Source of the DNA: Saprospiraceae bacterium
Lineage (GTDB): Bacteria; Bacteroidota; Bacteroidia; Chitinophagales; Saprospiraceae
Assembly (NCBI GenBank): GCA_019694255.1
Contig: JAIBCI010000005.1
Location: 1 to 64,000, forward strand
DNA length: 64,000 bases
Direction: 5' to 3'
Position 1 is the stretch's first letter; every line of letters begins with the position of its first letter. This document shows positions 40,167 through 48,607 of this stretch, one piece after another. Position numbers and translations under genes: made by a program. The notes under the pieces are model-generated. The model searched no databases. It had not been told where the DNA came from and saw nothing but the letters and a program-made list of their open reading frames with translations.

Positions 40167-40502
40167 TTACATGCTGATCTCATTGACCTTGTTCATCATT
40201 TGAACACCGTGTACCATTGAAGCACCACCACGAATGGCTGCAGCAACATGGACTGCTTCCATCATCTGCGCTGGCGAATATCCTTTTTCAAAAGCATCTG
40301 TACTGTAGGCATCGATACAATAGGGACATTGTACCGCGTGTGCAACAGCCAAGGCAATCAGTGATTTTTCTTTGGCTGAAAGGGCGCTGTCCTTGAATAC
40401 TTCGCTATACCAGTTGAAAAACTTATCTCCAACGACTTTTTGAAAATCAGTGATCTTACCAAATTTGTTGAGGTCTGCTGCCTCGTAATAATGCTGACTC
40501 AT
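40167..40502 (-). CDS. Arsenosugar-associated peroxidase-like (carboxymuconolactone decarboxylase fold) protein
   Basis: 111 residues from ATG 40502; a TTG at 40526 lies inside the likely -7 box and is rejected. AhpD-like fold with a redox CxxC (CPYC, Cys59 and Cys62) after ALAVAHAVQ, and AAAIRGGASMVHG near the C-terminus. The sequence matches the small peroxidase-like family that accompanies ArsS in arsenosugar loci. It is the first gene of a two-gene unit with arsS (nine-base gap). Confidence 0.8.
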   Translation of the reverse strand: MSQHYYEAADLNKFGKITDFQKVVGDKFFNWYSEVFKDSALSAKEKSLIALAVAHAVQCPYCIDAYSTDAFEKGYSPAQMMEAVHVAAAIRGGASMVHGVQMMNKVNEISM

Positions 40503-40523
40503 CTTATTTGCATGTTTAGCGCG

Positions 40524-40531
40524 CAAAAATA
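40524..40531 (-). promoter_or_regulatory. Putative -7 box (TATTTTTG) for the arsS unit
   Basis: On the minus strand TATTTTTG fits TAnnTTTG and would place the transcript start about 15 nt before ATG 40502. A clear TTTG at 19-21 nt is missing, so this rests on the -7 element alone. Confidence 0.4.
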
Positions 40532-40708
40532 ACCTGAATGGGTGGATCAGGGATTTTTTATTGGCAAAGGAAGAAGCATATTGAACTTTTGTAGTGAAAT
40601 TAAATTCGGTTTTTCTCCCTTTGAGTGCATACGGTCGAAGTTATTTTTAAAGGAATGTTTAGTCATTATTTCAAGGATGATTAGTTTTACCCGATATATG
40701 ACCAGTGT

Positions 40709-41959
40709 ATGAGTATCCGGATGCGTCTGATTATCATGAGTTTCTTCCAGTTCTTTGTCTGGGGAGCCTGGCTAATTACAGTAGGAAATTATTGGTTTAT
40801 TACAAAACAATGGGGCGGCGCCGAATTTGGAGCCATTTTTTCGACGCTGGGCATCTCCTCAATCATTATGCCGGCGATAACAGGCATACTTGCTGATAAA
40901 TGGATCAACGGTGAGCGACTGTACGGCTTGCTTCACATCCTCAGCGGCCTCGCGGTGGCCTGTCTTCCGATGGCCGATTCGCCTGAACGATTTTACTGGA
41001 CGATCTTTTTCGCCATGTTGTGTTATATGCCGACAATTGCGCTTTCCAACTCCGTTGCATACACGATTCTCAAGGAGCGTAGTATGGATGTCATCCGTAT
41101 TTTTCCTCCAATCCGGGTTTGGGGAACAATTGGGTTTATTGTGGCCATGTGGGTAACCAATCTAAGCGGTAGCAAGGCCAATGCCAATCAATTTTATATC
41201 TCGGCCGCGGGTTCACTATTGTTGGGTCTCTACGCTTTCACTTTACCGGCCTGTCGACCTCGTCGGTCCATTGCGGAAGATGCCAGCTTCTCCGAAAAGT
41301 TTGGCCTTAGTGCCTTTCGATTGTTCGGTCAATACAAATTTGCATTGTTTTTTATCTTCAGCATGTTTCTGGGCGCTGCATTGCAGTTGACCAATATGTA
41401 CGGTGATGCTTTTTTATCGGAGTTTGCAAAGAATCCCGATTATGCCGATTCGCCGGTGGTAAGATATTCCACCTTGATTATGTCGGTATCACAAATCTCC
41501 GAGACTTTATTTATTCTGACGATCCCGTATTTTCTGCATCGTTTTGGTATCAAGAATGTGATGCTGATGAGTATGGTGGCATGGGTGTTTCGTTTCGCAC
41601 TTTTCGCTTATGGTGATCCGGCTGGTGGACTGTGGATGATTATATTATCCGGTATTGTGTATGGTATGGCTTTCGATTTTTTCAACATCTCGGGAAGTTT
41701 GTTTGTAGAGACCAATACGGACAGCAATATTCGAGGGTCAGCGCAAGGCCTTTTTATGATGATGTGCAATGGTATTGGCGCTTTTCTGGGCGCCCAGGTC
41801 AGTGGCTGGTTGATTGATCAATTTTTTACCCAGGATGGCAACCGGGACTGGCATCATATCTGGTTGACTTTTGCATCCTACGCACTGGTTATTGCCGTTG
41901 CTTTTGCCATACTTTTCAGGCACAAACATAAGGCGGAGACAATAGAAAATGGTAAATAG
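40709..41959 (+). CDS. Nucleoside:H+ symporter (NupG/XapB-type MFS)
   Basis: 416 residues, about 12 hydrophobic helices. The N-terminus (SFFQFFVWGAWLITVGNYW) and loop (MPAITGILADKWINGERLYG) are characteristic of the nucleoside/proton symporter branch of MFS. It should bring nucleosides across the inner membrane. It is divergent from the arsS unit (206 bp between starts) and no nucleoside-catabolic gene lies nearby. Confidence 0.88.
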   Translation: MSIRMRLIIMSFFQFFVWGAWLITVGNYWFITKQWGGAEFGAIFSTLGISSIIMPAITGILADKWINGERLYGLLHILSGLAVACLPMADSPERFYWTIFFAMLCYMPTIALSNSVAYTILKERSMDVIRIFPPIRVWGTIGFIVAMWVTNLSGSKANANQFYISAAGSLLLGLYAFTLPACRPRRSIAEDASFSEKFGLSAFRLFGQYKFALFFIFSMFLGAALQLTNMYGDAFLSEFAKNPDYADSPVVRYSTLIMSVSQISETLFILTIPYFLHRFGIKNVMLMSMVAWVFRFALFAYGDPAGGLWMIILSGIVYGMAFDFFNISGSLFVETNTDSNIRGSAQGLFMMMCNGIGAFLGAQVSGWLIDQFFTQDGNRDWHHIWLTFASYALVIAVAFAILFRHKHKAETIENGK

Positions 41960-42071
41960 CAAGTTGTGGTTAAATAGTAAAATTTTTTAATTGAAATTTT
42001 ATTGACGCAATTTCTTGGCAGGATTCATCTTCATCTCCCTCGGACATTATTTGTGTTGCAAATTAAAATAA

Positions 42072-42120
42072 AAATCCCCGGTGTGGGATTAATATTTGTA
42101 GCAACGGGCATAGGCCGTTG
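42072..42120 (+). repeat. REP-like intergenic repeat, copy 1
   Basis: A CCCCG...GGG block followed by ATTAATATTTGTAGCAACGG, then a 6-bp inverted repeat (CAACGG 42102-42107 / CCGTTG 42115-42120). Resembles the short dispersed palindromic elements common between genes in Bacteroidota. Copy 2 is at 42469-42507. Confidence 0.55.
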
Positions 42121-42312
42121 TGAGGAATTATGCCAAATGAATTTTTGGCGGCATTTTTGCGCGTAGATGGCAAAAATGATGACAAAAATGATCAATACAT
42201 GATGTCGCAATTTAGGCTGAGATTCAATGGTTGGTTTTCAGATGCGATAAAAACAAGAGCACAATAAATGTTAGCACGAGACCTGCCGGACCATTTTACA
42301 TTTAACGATAAT

Positions 42313-42380
42313 GCCGCCCCTACAGGGCTTGACGATCATATTCAATGATATAGTTACAATAATATCGCTCCTCCGGAGCT
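42313..42380 (+). repeat. Pair of GC-rich mini-hairpins
   Basis: GCCCCTACAGGGC (42316-42328) and GCTCCTCCGGAGC (42367-42379) are small hairpins of similar design (4-5 bp stems) separated by an AT-rich spacer. This is the layout of dispersed GC-hairpin repeats seen in many Bacteroidota intergenic regions. Confidence 0.45.
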
Positions 42381-42468
42381 GGAGAAGTTAAGATAGGTTA
42401 CAAGTTATCGAAAACGATAGCATCACATTAATTCTTTTAATAGCTCGCTTTTACTAAATCCAAGACTA

Positions 42469-42507
42469 AATCCCCGTAGAGGCTAAATATTAGTAGCAAC
42501 GGATGCA
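42469..42507 (+). repeat. REP-like intergenic repeat, copy 2
   Basis: AAATCCCCG, a short variable block, then TAGTAGCAACGGATGC. Roughly three-quarters identical to the element at 42072 over ~40 bp, same orientation. It ends just before the stop of the small SUOX-like gene. Confidence 0.55.
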
Positions 42508-42517
42508 AAAAGTGTTC

Positions 42518-43027
42518 TTATTCCGCTTTGCATACCACTATTTTTGAAAGCCCTTTGATATTTCTGGATCCACCTCTGATGTCCTTCGTTGAAAGAACCA
42601 GAACACGGCTATCCAGGTCTTCGATTTTCTTTCCATCTAATTCCGTGACGATATAGAGGTTGTTACCAATCTCGGTATTATAAATCTCATTGAAGGAAAA
42701 AACAATTTTGTAATCATCCGCCGATACAAAGAGAAAGTAATAATGACCTAGGTCCCTTTTTTCAACATAATCGAATCTGACGCTGTCTAGCACGTTTTTC
42801 AGGAGCACAGCCTTTACTGACTTTGTTCTTTCCTCTTTTTTGGGCGTGCAGCTGGTATTGATATCATTGATGCTGATGGCAGGAAAATGACGTAGGTCAG
42901 AGAGTGTTACCGTCCTTTCGGTTTTAACCTTACCGGTAATTATAAATTCATTGGTAACGGCTTTATCATTCTGTGCATAAATGCTTTGAGATATCAGTAG
43001 AATCAGCAGCAGGTATAATTTATTCAT
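42518..43027 (-). CDS. Small exported protein with sulfite-oxidase (molybdopterin-binding)-like fold
   Basis: 169 residues with signal peptide (LYLLLILLISQSIYAQ). The remainder follows the order of the oxidoreductase molybdopterin-binding fold: GKVKTERTVTLSDLRHFP, a Cys (NTSCTPKK, about Cys60), a VKAVLLKNVLDSV strand-helix, FVSADDYKIVFSF and LVLSTKDIRGGSRNIKGLSKIVV. The protein is far shorter than real sulfite oxidases and many cofactor contacts cannot be seen, so it may be a degenerate, non-catalytic member. Its position beside the REP-like region gives no functional clue. Confidence 0.6.
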   Translation of the reverse strand: MNKLYLLLILLISQSIYAQNDKAVTNEFIITGKVKTERTVTLSDLRHFPAISINDINTSCTPKKEERTKSVKAVLLKNVLDSVRFDYVEKRDLGHYYFLFVSADDYKIVFSFNEIYNTEIGNNLYIVTELDGKKIEDLDSRVLVLSTKDIRGGSRNIKGLSKIVVCKAE

Positions 43028-43164
43028 TGAGGGGTAATTTGATTATATTTTACATTTCTTTTCAATGGTTAAAAATAATTGCTTTGGAGATAATAATAAG
43101 AAGTTTATAGAAAAAACTACTTGCAGGTTGGCTGAATACTTTCAATCAAAATATTGAAAAAGTA

Positions 43165-43788
43165 TTATAATCTGGCGAAAAAATTATCGTTGTTGACATA
43201 GATAATTTTTATGTTTTTATTGAAGGCAAGTTTACTGTTTTCCTGTACCGTGCGAATCAGTCTTTTGCTTTGTCTGCCCATAAAAAGTGACCAGTAAACA
43301 ATAATCGTAGTATCAAATGGTCCTGCGCTAATTTTGGTTTTATTGGCCAAGGGTCGTAGAAACTGAAGATGCCTTGCAAGCGGGAGAATGCTGTCAATGG
43401 GTGCCTGAACAGCCGGTGGAAATACAGACATGATATGATTGCGTTTCCATCTGAGGTTAGGAATGCCACCCGCGTAACAGTTGATCTGATAGGAGCACAG
43501 TTGACCGGATTGGTCATAGTAAAGCGCCTGTAAGGGCTGGTAGTGATTTTTAATTTGTTCCTGGTAGCGCAAAGAATCCAGTGAATGCAGGAAGGTAACG
43601 TAGCTTGAGTCTAAGACGTAGCTGTCAGCAAGAGGTATTTTGTATTTGTCAGAATATTTTATAATTGTAAGTGTATTGGTAGTCCTTATTTTACGAACAC
43701 CATACACACGTGTCATTATGGATGAGCAGCTTGTGAGTGATAGTAATACGAAAATACACCATCCTCGTGTTAGTTTAGATGACTTCAC
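43165..43788 (-). CDS. Putative lipoprotein of unknown function
   Basis: 207 residues from GTG 43788, chosen because the next Met lies beyond the lipobox. A lipoprotein signal is visible (FVLLSLTSCSS, Cys at about 21). The mature part has an alternating beta pattern (TNTLTIIKYSD, DTTIIVYWSLFMGRQSKRLI). I do not recognise a family. Probably outer-membrane anchored on the periplasmic side. Confidence 0.6.
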   Translation of the reverse strand: MKSSKLTRGWCIFVLLSLTSCSSIMTRVYGVRKIRTTNTLTIIKYSDKYKIPLADSYVLDSSYVTFLHSLDSLRYQEQIKNHYQPLQALYYDQSGQLCSYQINCYAGGIPNLRWKRNHIMSVFPPAVQAPIDSILPLARHLQFLRPLANKTKISAGPFDTTIIVYWSLFMGRQSKRLIRTVQENSKLAFNKNIKIIYVNNDNFFARL

Positions 43789-43906
43789 TTTGAATAAATA
43801 TTATAGTGGCTTTACCAAGTGGCTATTTCAGTAAGGTTGTTTAATCCCGTCCAATAGCAAGGTACTGTAAAATTTCACAGGAGTAGAAAATTATTCTAAA
43901 CTGATC

Positions 43907-44260
43907 CTAATTGCTTTGTTTGCACAACCTGTAAAAGGTAATTCCCTTGCGGGATTTGGCGACCTGGCCATGATGGCTAAATTTCCAGACATCGTGAAAT
44001 TTCTTAATATTGGCCTTATCCTTTAATACGACATGTTTTCCTTTTAAAGTCCATGTACCACTCCTGACTATTTTGTGTTCCGGATTTGAATAATCCTGAT
44101 AGTAAAAAGTGTGGTCACTTTGAATGGTCAAACGAATGTCTGAAGGGTCAAGTTCTGAGACACCATAGGTTCCTAAAAATTGCTCGGGCTCCCCGGGTGT
44201 AAACGAGCATAATAAAATGGATGTTATGATCGTAAGCGATAGTTTCGTTGGTAAGTTCAT
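43907..44260 (-). CDS. Small exported lipocalin-like protein
   Basis: 117 residues from ATG 44260, which gives a normal signal peptide (LSLTIITSILLCSFTPG). Earlier in-frame starts (ATG 44341 or 44344, TTG 44371) would add a second hydrophobic segment. The mature part (LGTYGVSELDPSDIRLTIQ, FYYQDYSNPEHK, SGTWTLKGKHVVLKD) is typical of small lipocalin-like barrels. The ligand is unknown. Confidence 0.55.
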   Translation of the reverse strand: MNLPTKLSLTIITSILLCSFTPGEPEQFLGTYGVSELDPSDIRLTIQSDHTFYYQDYSNPEHKIVRSGTWTLKGKHVVLKDKANIKKFHDVWKFSHHGQVAKSRKGITFYRLCKQSN

Positions 44261-44665
44261 TTTATTGATTCTAAGATTAAAGACTAATTTCAAGAAAATA
44301 GTTGCAAGTAGTAATATTCCGGGAAGTGTAATATTTAGCATCATATAGCCCCTTTCAACGTAATTGCTCAATCATTTATTGTTGAAGAGATTAGCGTAGG
44401 GTATTCTTCAGAGACTTGTCTATGGTATAGTCTGTGAATTCCTAAAGCGTAGCGTAATTTGGATGTCCGGTCTAAAATCCTTTTCATAAACTTTATTCAT
44501 AAAATGATGATTGGAACGACTTACTAAACATGTTAAGTGTTATCATATCATTGAGAAATAATAATTGATATATTGAAAATTACTGTATTAAAAAGCTGAT
44601 TGTATTAAATACGTATTTAAAATATTAATGCGGCAGGTTTCGCAACTGTGTCAGGTTGACCGAAT
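44261..44665. other. Intergenic region between divergent genes
   Basis: About 400 bp, AT-rich, between the lipocalin-like gene (minus) and the methyltransferase (plus). Apart from the -7 box at 44666 I see nothing definite; the left ~110 bp could be the N-terminal extension of the lipocalin-like frame. Confidence 0.4.
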
Positions 44666-44673
44666 TATCTTTG
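44666..44673 (+). promoter_or_regulatory. -7 box TATCTTTG upstream of the methyltransferase
   Basis: Exact match to TAnnTTTG, 32 bp before ATG 44706. A TTTC near 44638 is the only candidate for the -33 element and its spacing is long. Confidence 0.5.
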
Positions 44674-44705
44674 CCTGCGTTTTTTAAAGAACATAAACCC
44701 TCAGT

Positions 44706-45482
44706 ATGCAATTGGATCAATCCGCACTATGGAACACAGAATCCGCCCTCTGGCGGCTTCAGGAAGAAGCCCAGCGTCCCATCTATGAGGCAATTCTGGA
44801 AAGCCTGGGAAGTCCAGGACAGCGATCGCTCATTGATATTGGATGTGGTACAGGGTATTTTCTGCAACTGGCCAGTGAAAGGGGGTTCAGTTGTAGCGGT
44901 GCAGACATCGCACAGAATCAGATCGACTATGCCAGGTCTGTCTGCAAAAATGTAGCGTTTGAAGTTGGTTCAATGGAATCACTTCATTATCCTGACGAGT
45001 CTTTTCATGTAGCGGTTTGCAATAATTCATTGCAATTCTCTGCGGATCCACTCATTTCGCTGCAGCGAATCTGGCGAATGATCAAGCCCGGCGGACATCT
45101 CGTCGTAACGCTTTGGACGGATCCCCGCGACAGTGACGCCTTCGGGTATTTCAAAGTACTATACCGTATCACAGGACAGCCTGAGTTATGGTCTTTGCCC
45201 TTCAATCTGTCTCGTCCCGGACAACTTGAAGAACTCATGGTGGCTTGCAATTTCACTGTGGTCTCAAGAGAGACGGTTCGATGTCCTCGTGTGTATCATG
45301 ATATGGATACGGCTTTAAGCGGACTCATGTCAAGCGGTCCCGCAAGAATGGCCATCAATCAATCTTCGACAGAACAAGTGCGTGAAGGTATAGCGCAGGC
45401 AATTCTTCCTTTTAGGAATGACGCAGGAGAAATTTGTATGGTCAATTCTTTTTCCTATTGTATTGCCCGGAAGCATAATTGA
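44706..45482 (+). CDS. Class I SAM-dependent methyltransferase
   Basis: 258 residues. Motif I LIDIGCGTGYF (SAM-binding), motif II-like GADIAQNQ, GSMESLHYPDESFHVAVCNNSLQF and the post-motif LVVTLWTDP define a Methyltransf_11-type class I enzyme. No membrane segment or signal. The substrate is unknown; it lacks the Cys set of ArsM arsenite methyltransferases, so it is unlikely to complete the arsenosugar pair 4 kb away. The DUF4256 gene follows 55 bp later with its own promoter. Confidence 0.85.
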   Translation: MQLDQSALWNTESALWRLQEEAQRPIYEAILESLGSPGQRSLIDIGCGTGYFLQLASERGFSCSGADIAQNQIDYARSVCKNVAFEVGSMESLHYPDESFHVAVCNNSLQFSADPLISLQRIWRMIKPGGHLVVTLWTDPRDSDAFGYFKVLYRITGQPELWSLPFNLSRPGQLEELMVACNFTVVSRETVRCPRVYHDMDTALSGLMSSGPARMAINQSSTEQVREGIAQAILPFRNDAGEICMVNSFSYCIARKHN

Positions 45483-45491
45483 TCCCGAGCG

Positions 45492-45521
45492 ATTGAATTT
45501 GTGACGGCCACCTTATCTTTG
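45492..45521 (+). promoter_or_regulatory. Promoter for the DUF4256 gene
   Basis: ATTG at 45492-45495, an 18-nt spacer and TATCTTTG at 45514-45521. The transcript would start near 45528, only about 10 nt before ATG 45538, a very short leader without a Shine-Dalgarno. Confidence 0.65.
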
Positions 45522-45537
45522 GATTCGAATCACCATT

Positions 45538-46098
45538 ATGGCACAAAAGAAAATATCGGCACAAGCAAAGAAGGAGCTCATTGATGTACTTCGTAAGCGT
45601 TTTGAAAAAAACATGCACCGGCATCCCGGAATTTCCTGGGACAATGTCCTTAAAGCAATAGAAAAAAATCCTACTGCACTTTGGTCGCTGGATCAAATGG
45701 AAAGCAGCGGTGGCGAACCGGATGTGGTCTCTTTTGGAGGAAAAAAGAATGAGATTGTATTCGCAGACTGCAGTGCCGAAAGCCCCAAGGAGCGAAGGAG
45801 TCTCTGCTATGACCGAAGTGCCTGGGAGTCGCGCAAGGAAAATAAACCTTCCGGCGATGCGGTGTCGCTGGCAGAAGAAATGGGAATCAGCCTGTTAAGT
45901 GAAGCTGAATACCGGCAATTGCAGCAACTTGGGGAGTTCGACCTCAAGACCTCCAGCTGGATACAGACACCGGAGAAAATCCGCAAACTGGGCGGGGCCC
46001 TGTTTTGTGACCGGAGATTTGATACAGTATTTGTATATCACAATGGTGCTGAATCATACTATGCAGCCAGAGGGTTTCGCGGTTTGCTGAAAATTTAA
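45538..46098 (+). CDS. DUF4256 family protein
   Basis: 186 residues, cytoplasmic. Recognisable family features: an N-terminal helix (ELIDVLRKRFEKNMHRHPG), then WSLDQMESSGGEPDVV, CSAESPKERRSLCYDR, LSEAEYRQLQQLGEFD, and a C-terminal YHNGAESYYAARGFRGLL. Members are 180-200 residues and of unknown function. It is monocistronic by its promoter and a weak hairpin after the stop. Confidence 0.85.
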   Translation: MAQKKISAQAKKELIDVLRKRFEKNMHRHPGISWDNVLKAIEKNPTALWSLDQMESSGGEPDVVSFGGKKNEIVFADCSAESPKERRSLCYDRSAWESRKENKPSGDAVSLAEEMGISLLSEAEYRQLQQLGEFDLKTSSWIQTPEKIRKLGGALFCDRRFDTVFVYHNGAESYYAARGFRGLLKI

Positions 46099-46116
46099 AT
46101 CGGATTTTGTGAATGG

Positions 46117-46136
46117 AAACAAATCAAAATTTGTTT
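46117..46136 (+). terminator. Weak AT-rich hairpin after the DUF4256 gene
   Basis: An 8-bp perfect stem (AAACAAAT / ATTTGTTT) with a CAAA loop, 18 bp after the stop. There is no following T-run, so termination is doubtful. Confidence 0.35.
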
Positions 46137-46592
46137 GCCACTTCATTCTTCGCATCACTTTTATTTCATAAGTTCGCAATTTCTACATGTGGAATTTAAC
46201 ATATCCCATAAAAAAGGTCTATGATTGTCTATCCATCAAGGCAAAAAAATGAACATTTAAATCTTGTTCGCTCCTGATACGAAGACTGCTTTTATAATGC
46301 TGTGTTTTATTTTCTTATTTCTAAGGCAATGAATTTGTTGAAAGATATAATTATTATTTCATTTTGCTAATTTGATAATATCAATACAGGACCGTTAAAT
46401 CTTCATTTTCAAGGGATTGCAACATCTTCGATTTTATCGAAATTTGAATTCTATGGCGATAAGATTTTTCTTATTGTATTACTTGGTACAACTTATTTCT
46501 AATAACTTGAATATCAAACTACAACAGACATAATCCCATTAATTTAAAAAATTGACATATATTTATCAAGTTTATTGCACTTCGTAATTAGC
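46137..46592. other. AT-rich intergenic region
   Basis: About 455 bp very rich in A and T before the YCF48-like gene. No ORF, RNA gene or clean promoter pair was found. Confidence 0.4.
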
Positions 46593-47567
46593 ATGAGATT
46601 AAACTTTTCTTTGATTGTTTTTGTCACTTTTGTGCTGGCTTCCTGCAATCAGGAAACCGGGCTAGATTCCGGAGGCTGGACCCGCAAGATTCTGTTTCCG
46701 GAATTTAATTGGAACAGTGTGTCCGTCATAAATAATAAGACGTTATGGGTGATGGGTTCGAGACTCAATGAGAAAGACCAAAACCTGAGTGCATTGTACA
46801 AATTATTAAAATCCTACGACGCTGGAAATACATGGTCTAGTATTTATGACAATGCGGACATATGGCAAAAAGGAGGATGGAACAGTATGCAATTCGCCAA
46901 TTCAAAAAATGGTTATATCACTGGATACAGAACTTTATTTAAAACACATGATGGCGGAAGCCATTGGGATACGATGTATTTAGGCGATGATGATTTTAGC
47001 AAAGTATTCTCTCTAGATTCTTTAAAATTATTTGGCTATGGATTGAGCGGTTTTTATCGCAGTTGCGATGCAGGCAGAAGCTGGCAAAAAGATGATCAGT
47101 TCAATAATATCAAGGCAATTGATTTTATCAATGAATCTGTAGGGTTTATGGTTGGTATACAAGGCTCCTTTAAAACAATCGATAGTGGTAAAACATGGAC
47201 CGCAAATAGTACGTATATCGCTGATTTTACGAAACTGGATTTTCTGGATGAGCATCACGCTGTTGCGCTGATCAACGAAAAACATAGTCGTGATGAATAC
47301 CCGGTGACTTACTTTATGATTACGGTCGATGGGGGAGAGACCTGGAATAAATACCTGCCGCTCAATGTTGCGCTGGAGGCTTCTTCAAGTTTATTGTATC
47401 AAAGTGTTGACAAAATCTATTTAGGAGGAGTAGAAGGCGTTTATTCCTCTTCTGATCATGGAGAGAAATGGAAACTGGAATGCCGGGGTGAATGGATAAG
47501 AGATATAAAGAGGGTGGGTGATCATATTATCGCAGTTGGAAATGGCGGCCTGATTCTAATGAAATAA
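46593..47567 (+). CDS. YCF48/BNR-repeat lipoprotein
   Basis: 324 residues from ATG 46593 (a TTG lies 18 bp upstream). Lipoprotein signal with lipobox LASC. The body shows repeated Asp-box-like motifs (HDGGSHW, CDAGRSWQ, DSGKTWT, VDGGETW, DHGEKW), the signature of a YCF48/photosystem-II-assembly-like or sialidase-type beta-propeller. In Bacteroidota such lipoproteins are common and their targets mostly unknown. It converges on the broken T9SS gene (184 bp between). Confidence 0.8.
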   Translation: MRLNFSLIVFVTFVLASCNQETGLDSGGWTRKILFPEFNWNSVSVINNKTLWVMGSRLNEKDQNLSALYKLLKSYDAGNTWSSIYDNADIWQKGGWNSMQFANSKNGYITGYRTLFKTHDGGSHWDTMYLGDDDFSKVFSLDSLKLFGYGLSGFYRSCDAGRSWQKDDQFNNIKAIDFINESVGFMVGIQGSFKTIDSGKTWTANSTYIADFTKLDFLDEHHAVALINEKHSRDEYPVTYFMITVDGGETWNKYLPLNVALEASSSLLYQSVDKIYLGGVEGVYSSSDHGEKWKLECRGEWIRDIKRVGDHIIAVGNGGLILMK

Positions 47568-47751
47568 TAAGGTAACGCAGATCAAAGAAGTATTGTTAAA
47601 GTTTGAATTGCTCATTCACTTTCATTACTTGTAATACTGCCCTAATTCATAACCCTGCATTGTCAAATCATTCCACTAATTTATCATTACAGTCATGGCT
47701 TCCCTTCGTGGCAAAGATGGATAAAGGAAAATACAAAATATATACAGTTAT

Positions 47752-48558
47752 TTAAAATTTATTAAATTTTAAATAACCGGTAGTATGGTTCTTGTTCATA
47801 AGTATGGCAAAATAAATGCCGACGGGTAAAAAGCCAATATCGGTTTTTTCCAACGGGCCCGATTCAGTGAAGACCACCTGTCCGATCGCGTTTATAATGA
47901 GCATCATGGCTGGTTTTTCTACAGCCGTTAAAATCAGAGAATGTTCGGAAGGATGATAAAACCAGTCACTGTAATGTTTCGGCGCTTCCTGCACACCGGA
48001 GTTTATCAATGCACAGTCTTCGTTAACTATTGAGTATGATCCTATGATAGCGTCGGAGTAGCATCGTAACAATCCTCAGTCTGCCGGATCGCATTGCGGA
48101 TCATCGCTCACAAAGGATCCTGGGTGCCCAATGCGTTGTAGGACAGGACCTCCTAAAGTTTCACCATTGATATATAGCCCTTTTAGAAGAAAGCCATTAA
48201 TATTCAAGTAGACAACGGAATCTACAACATTCTTGCCCCATCTCTGCCCTGCAACTAAGTTGAAATTATAAAGTGTATCAAATCGAAGGTTTTTCTGATC
48301 ATATCGATATACAATTTCATTTTCACAATGCAGGTATTCAAACTGAGGTGAGCAAAATGAAATTGTTTTAGAAATTTTGGCGCATCTTTTTCCATGTATA
48401 ATAACAGAAGTATCCACCACGGTTAATTGATTAATATCCGTTCCTCCCAGGTAAGTGTGCGTGTAATACCAAGTTGCTCCAAGTGGTGCAAAACACTGTG
48501 AAGAAATGTAGTGAACGAACATGACCAAGAACAATGTCAGAAGCAATCCTTCTTTCAT
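47752..48558 (-). pseudogene. T9SS-domain protein gene broken by one in-frame TGA
   Basis: Two open segments in the same frame (48558-48076 and 48072-47752) are separated only by a TGA at 48078-48076. Upstream: signal peptide (LLTLFLVMFVHYISSQ) and a beta-rich domain. Downstream: RCYSDAIIGSYSI and a T9SS sorting domain ending FNKF. Together they make 268 codons plus stop, a normal length for small T9SS proteins with this CYSD pattern. Nearby genes end with ordinary TGA stops, so recoding is unlikely; a TGG-to-TGA change or a base error fits best. The truncated product would lose its export domain. Confidence 0.75.
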
Positions 48559-48607
48559 ATTGAGTTTATCACAATGTAAAGGATTTCAATTTCTCAACGC
48601 TTTGGTC

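Larger units (their letters stand above)
41960..42517. other. Intergenic region with REP-like repeats
   Basis: 558 bp without a gene. It contains two related ~40-bp elements (42072-42120 and 42469-42507) and two short GC-rich hairpins (42313-42330 and 42363-42380), described separately. The rest is AT-rich and featureless. Confidence 0.6.

Noticed and set aside
44706..45482. Methyltransferase as the missing ArsM of the arsenosugar pair
   Set aside because: It lacks the conserved Cys residues of ArsM and lies 4 kb away on the other strand with its own promoter.
45520..45540. GGATTCGAATCACC resembling a tRNA T-arm
   Set aside because: There is no matching acceptor stem, D-arm or anticodon arm around it; it is the leader of the DUF4256 gene.
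47752..48558. In-frame TGA as programmed selenocysteine or a recoded UGA
   Set aside because: Genes in the window end with TGA normally (for example at 39119), and I see no SECIS-like hairpin directly after this codon.
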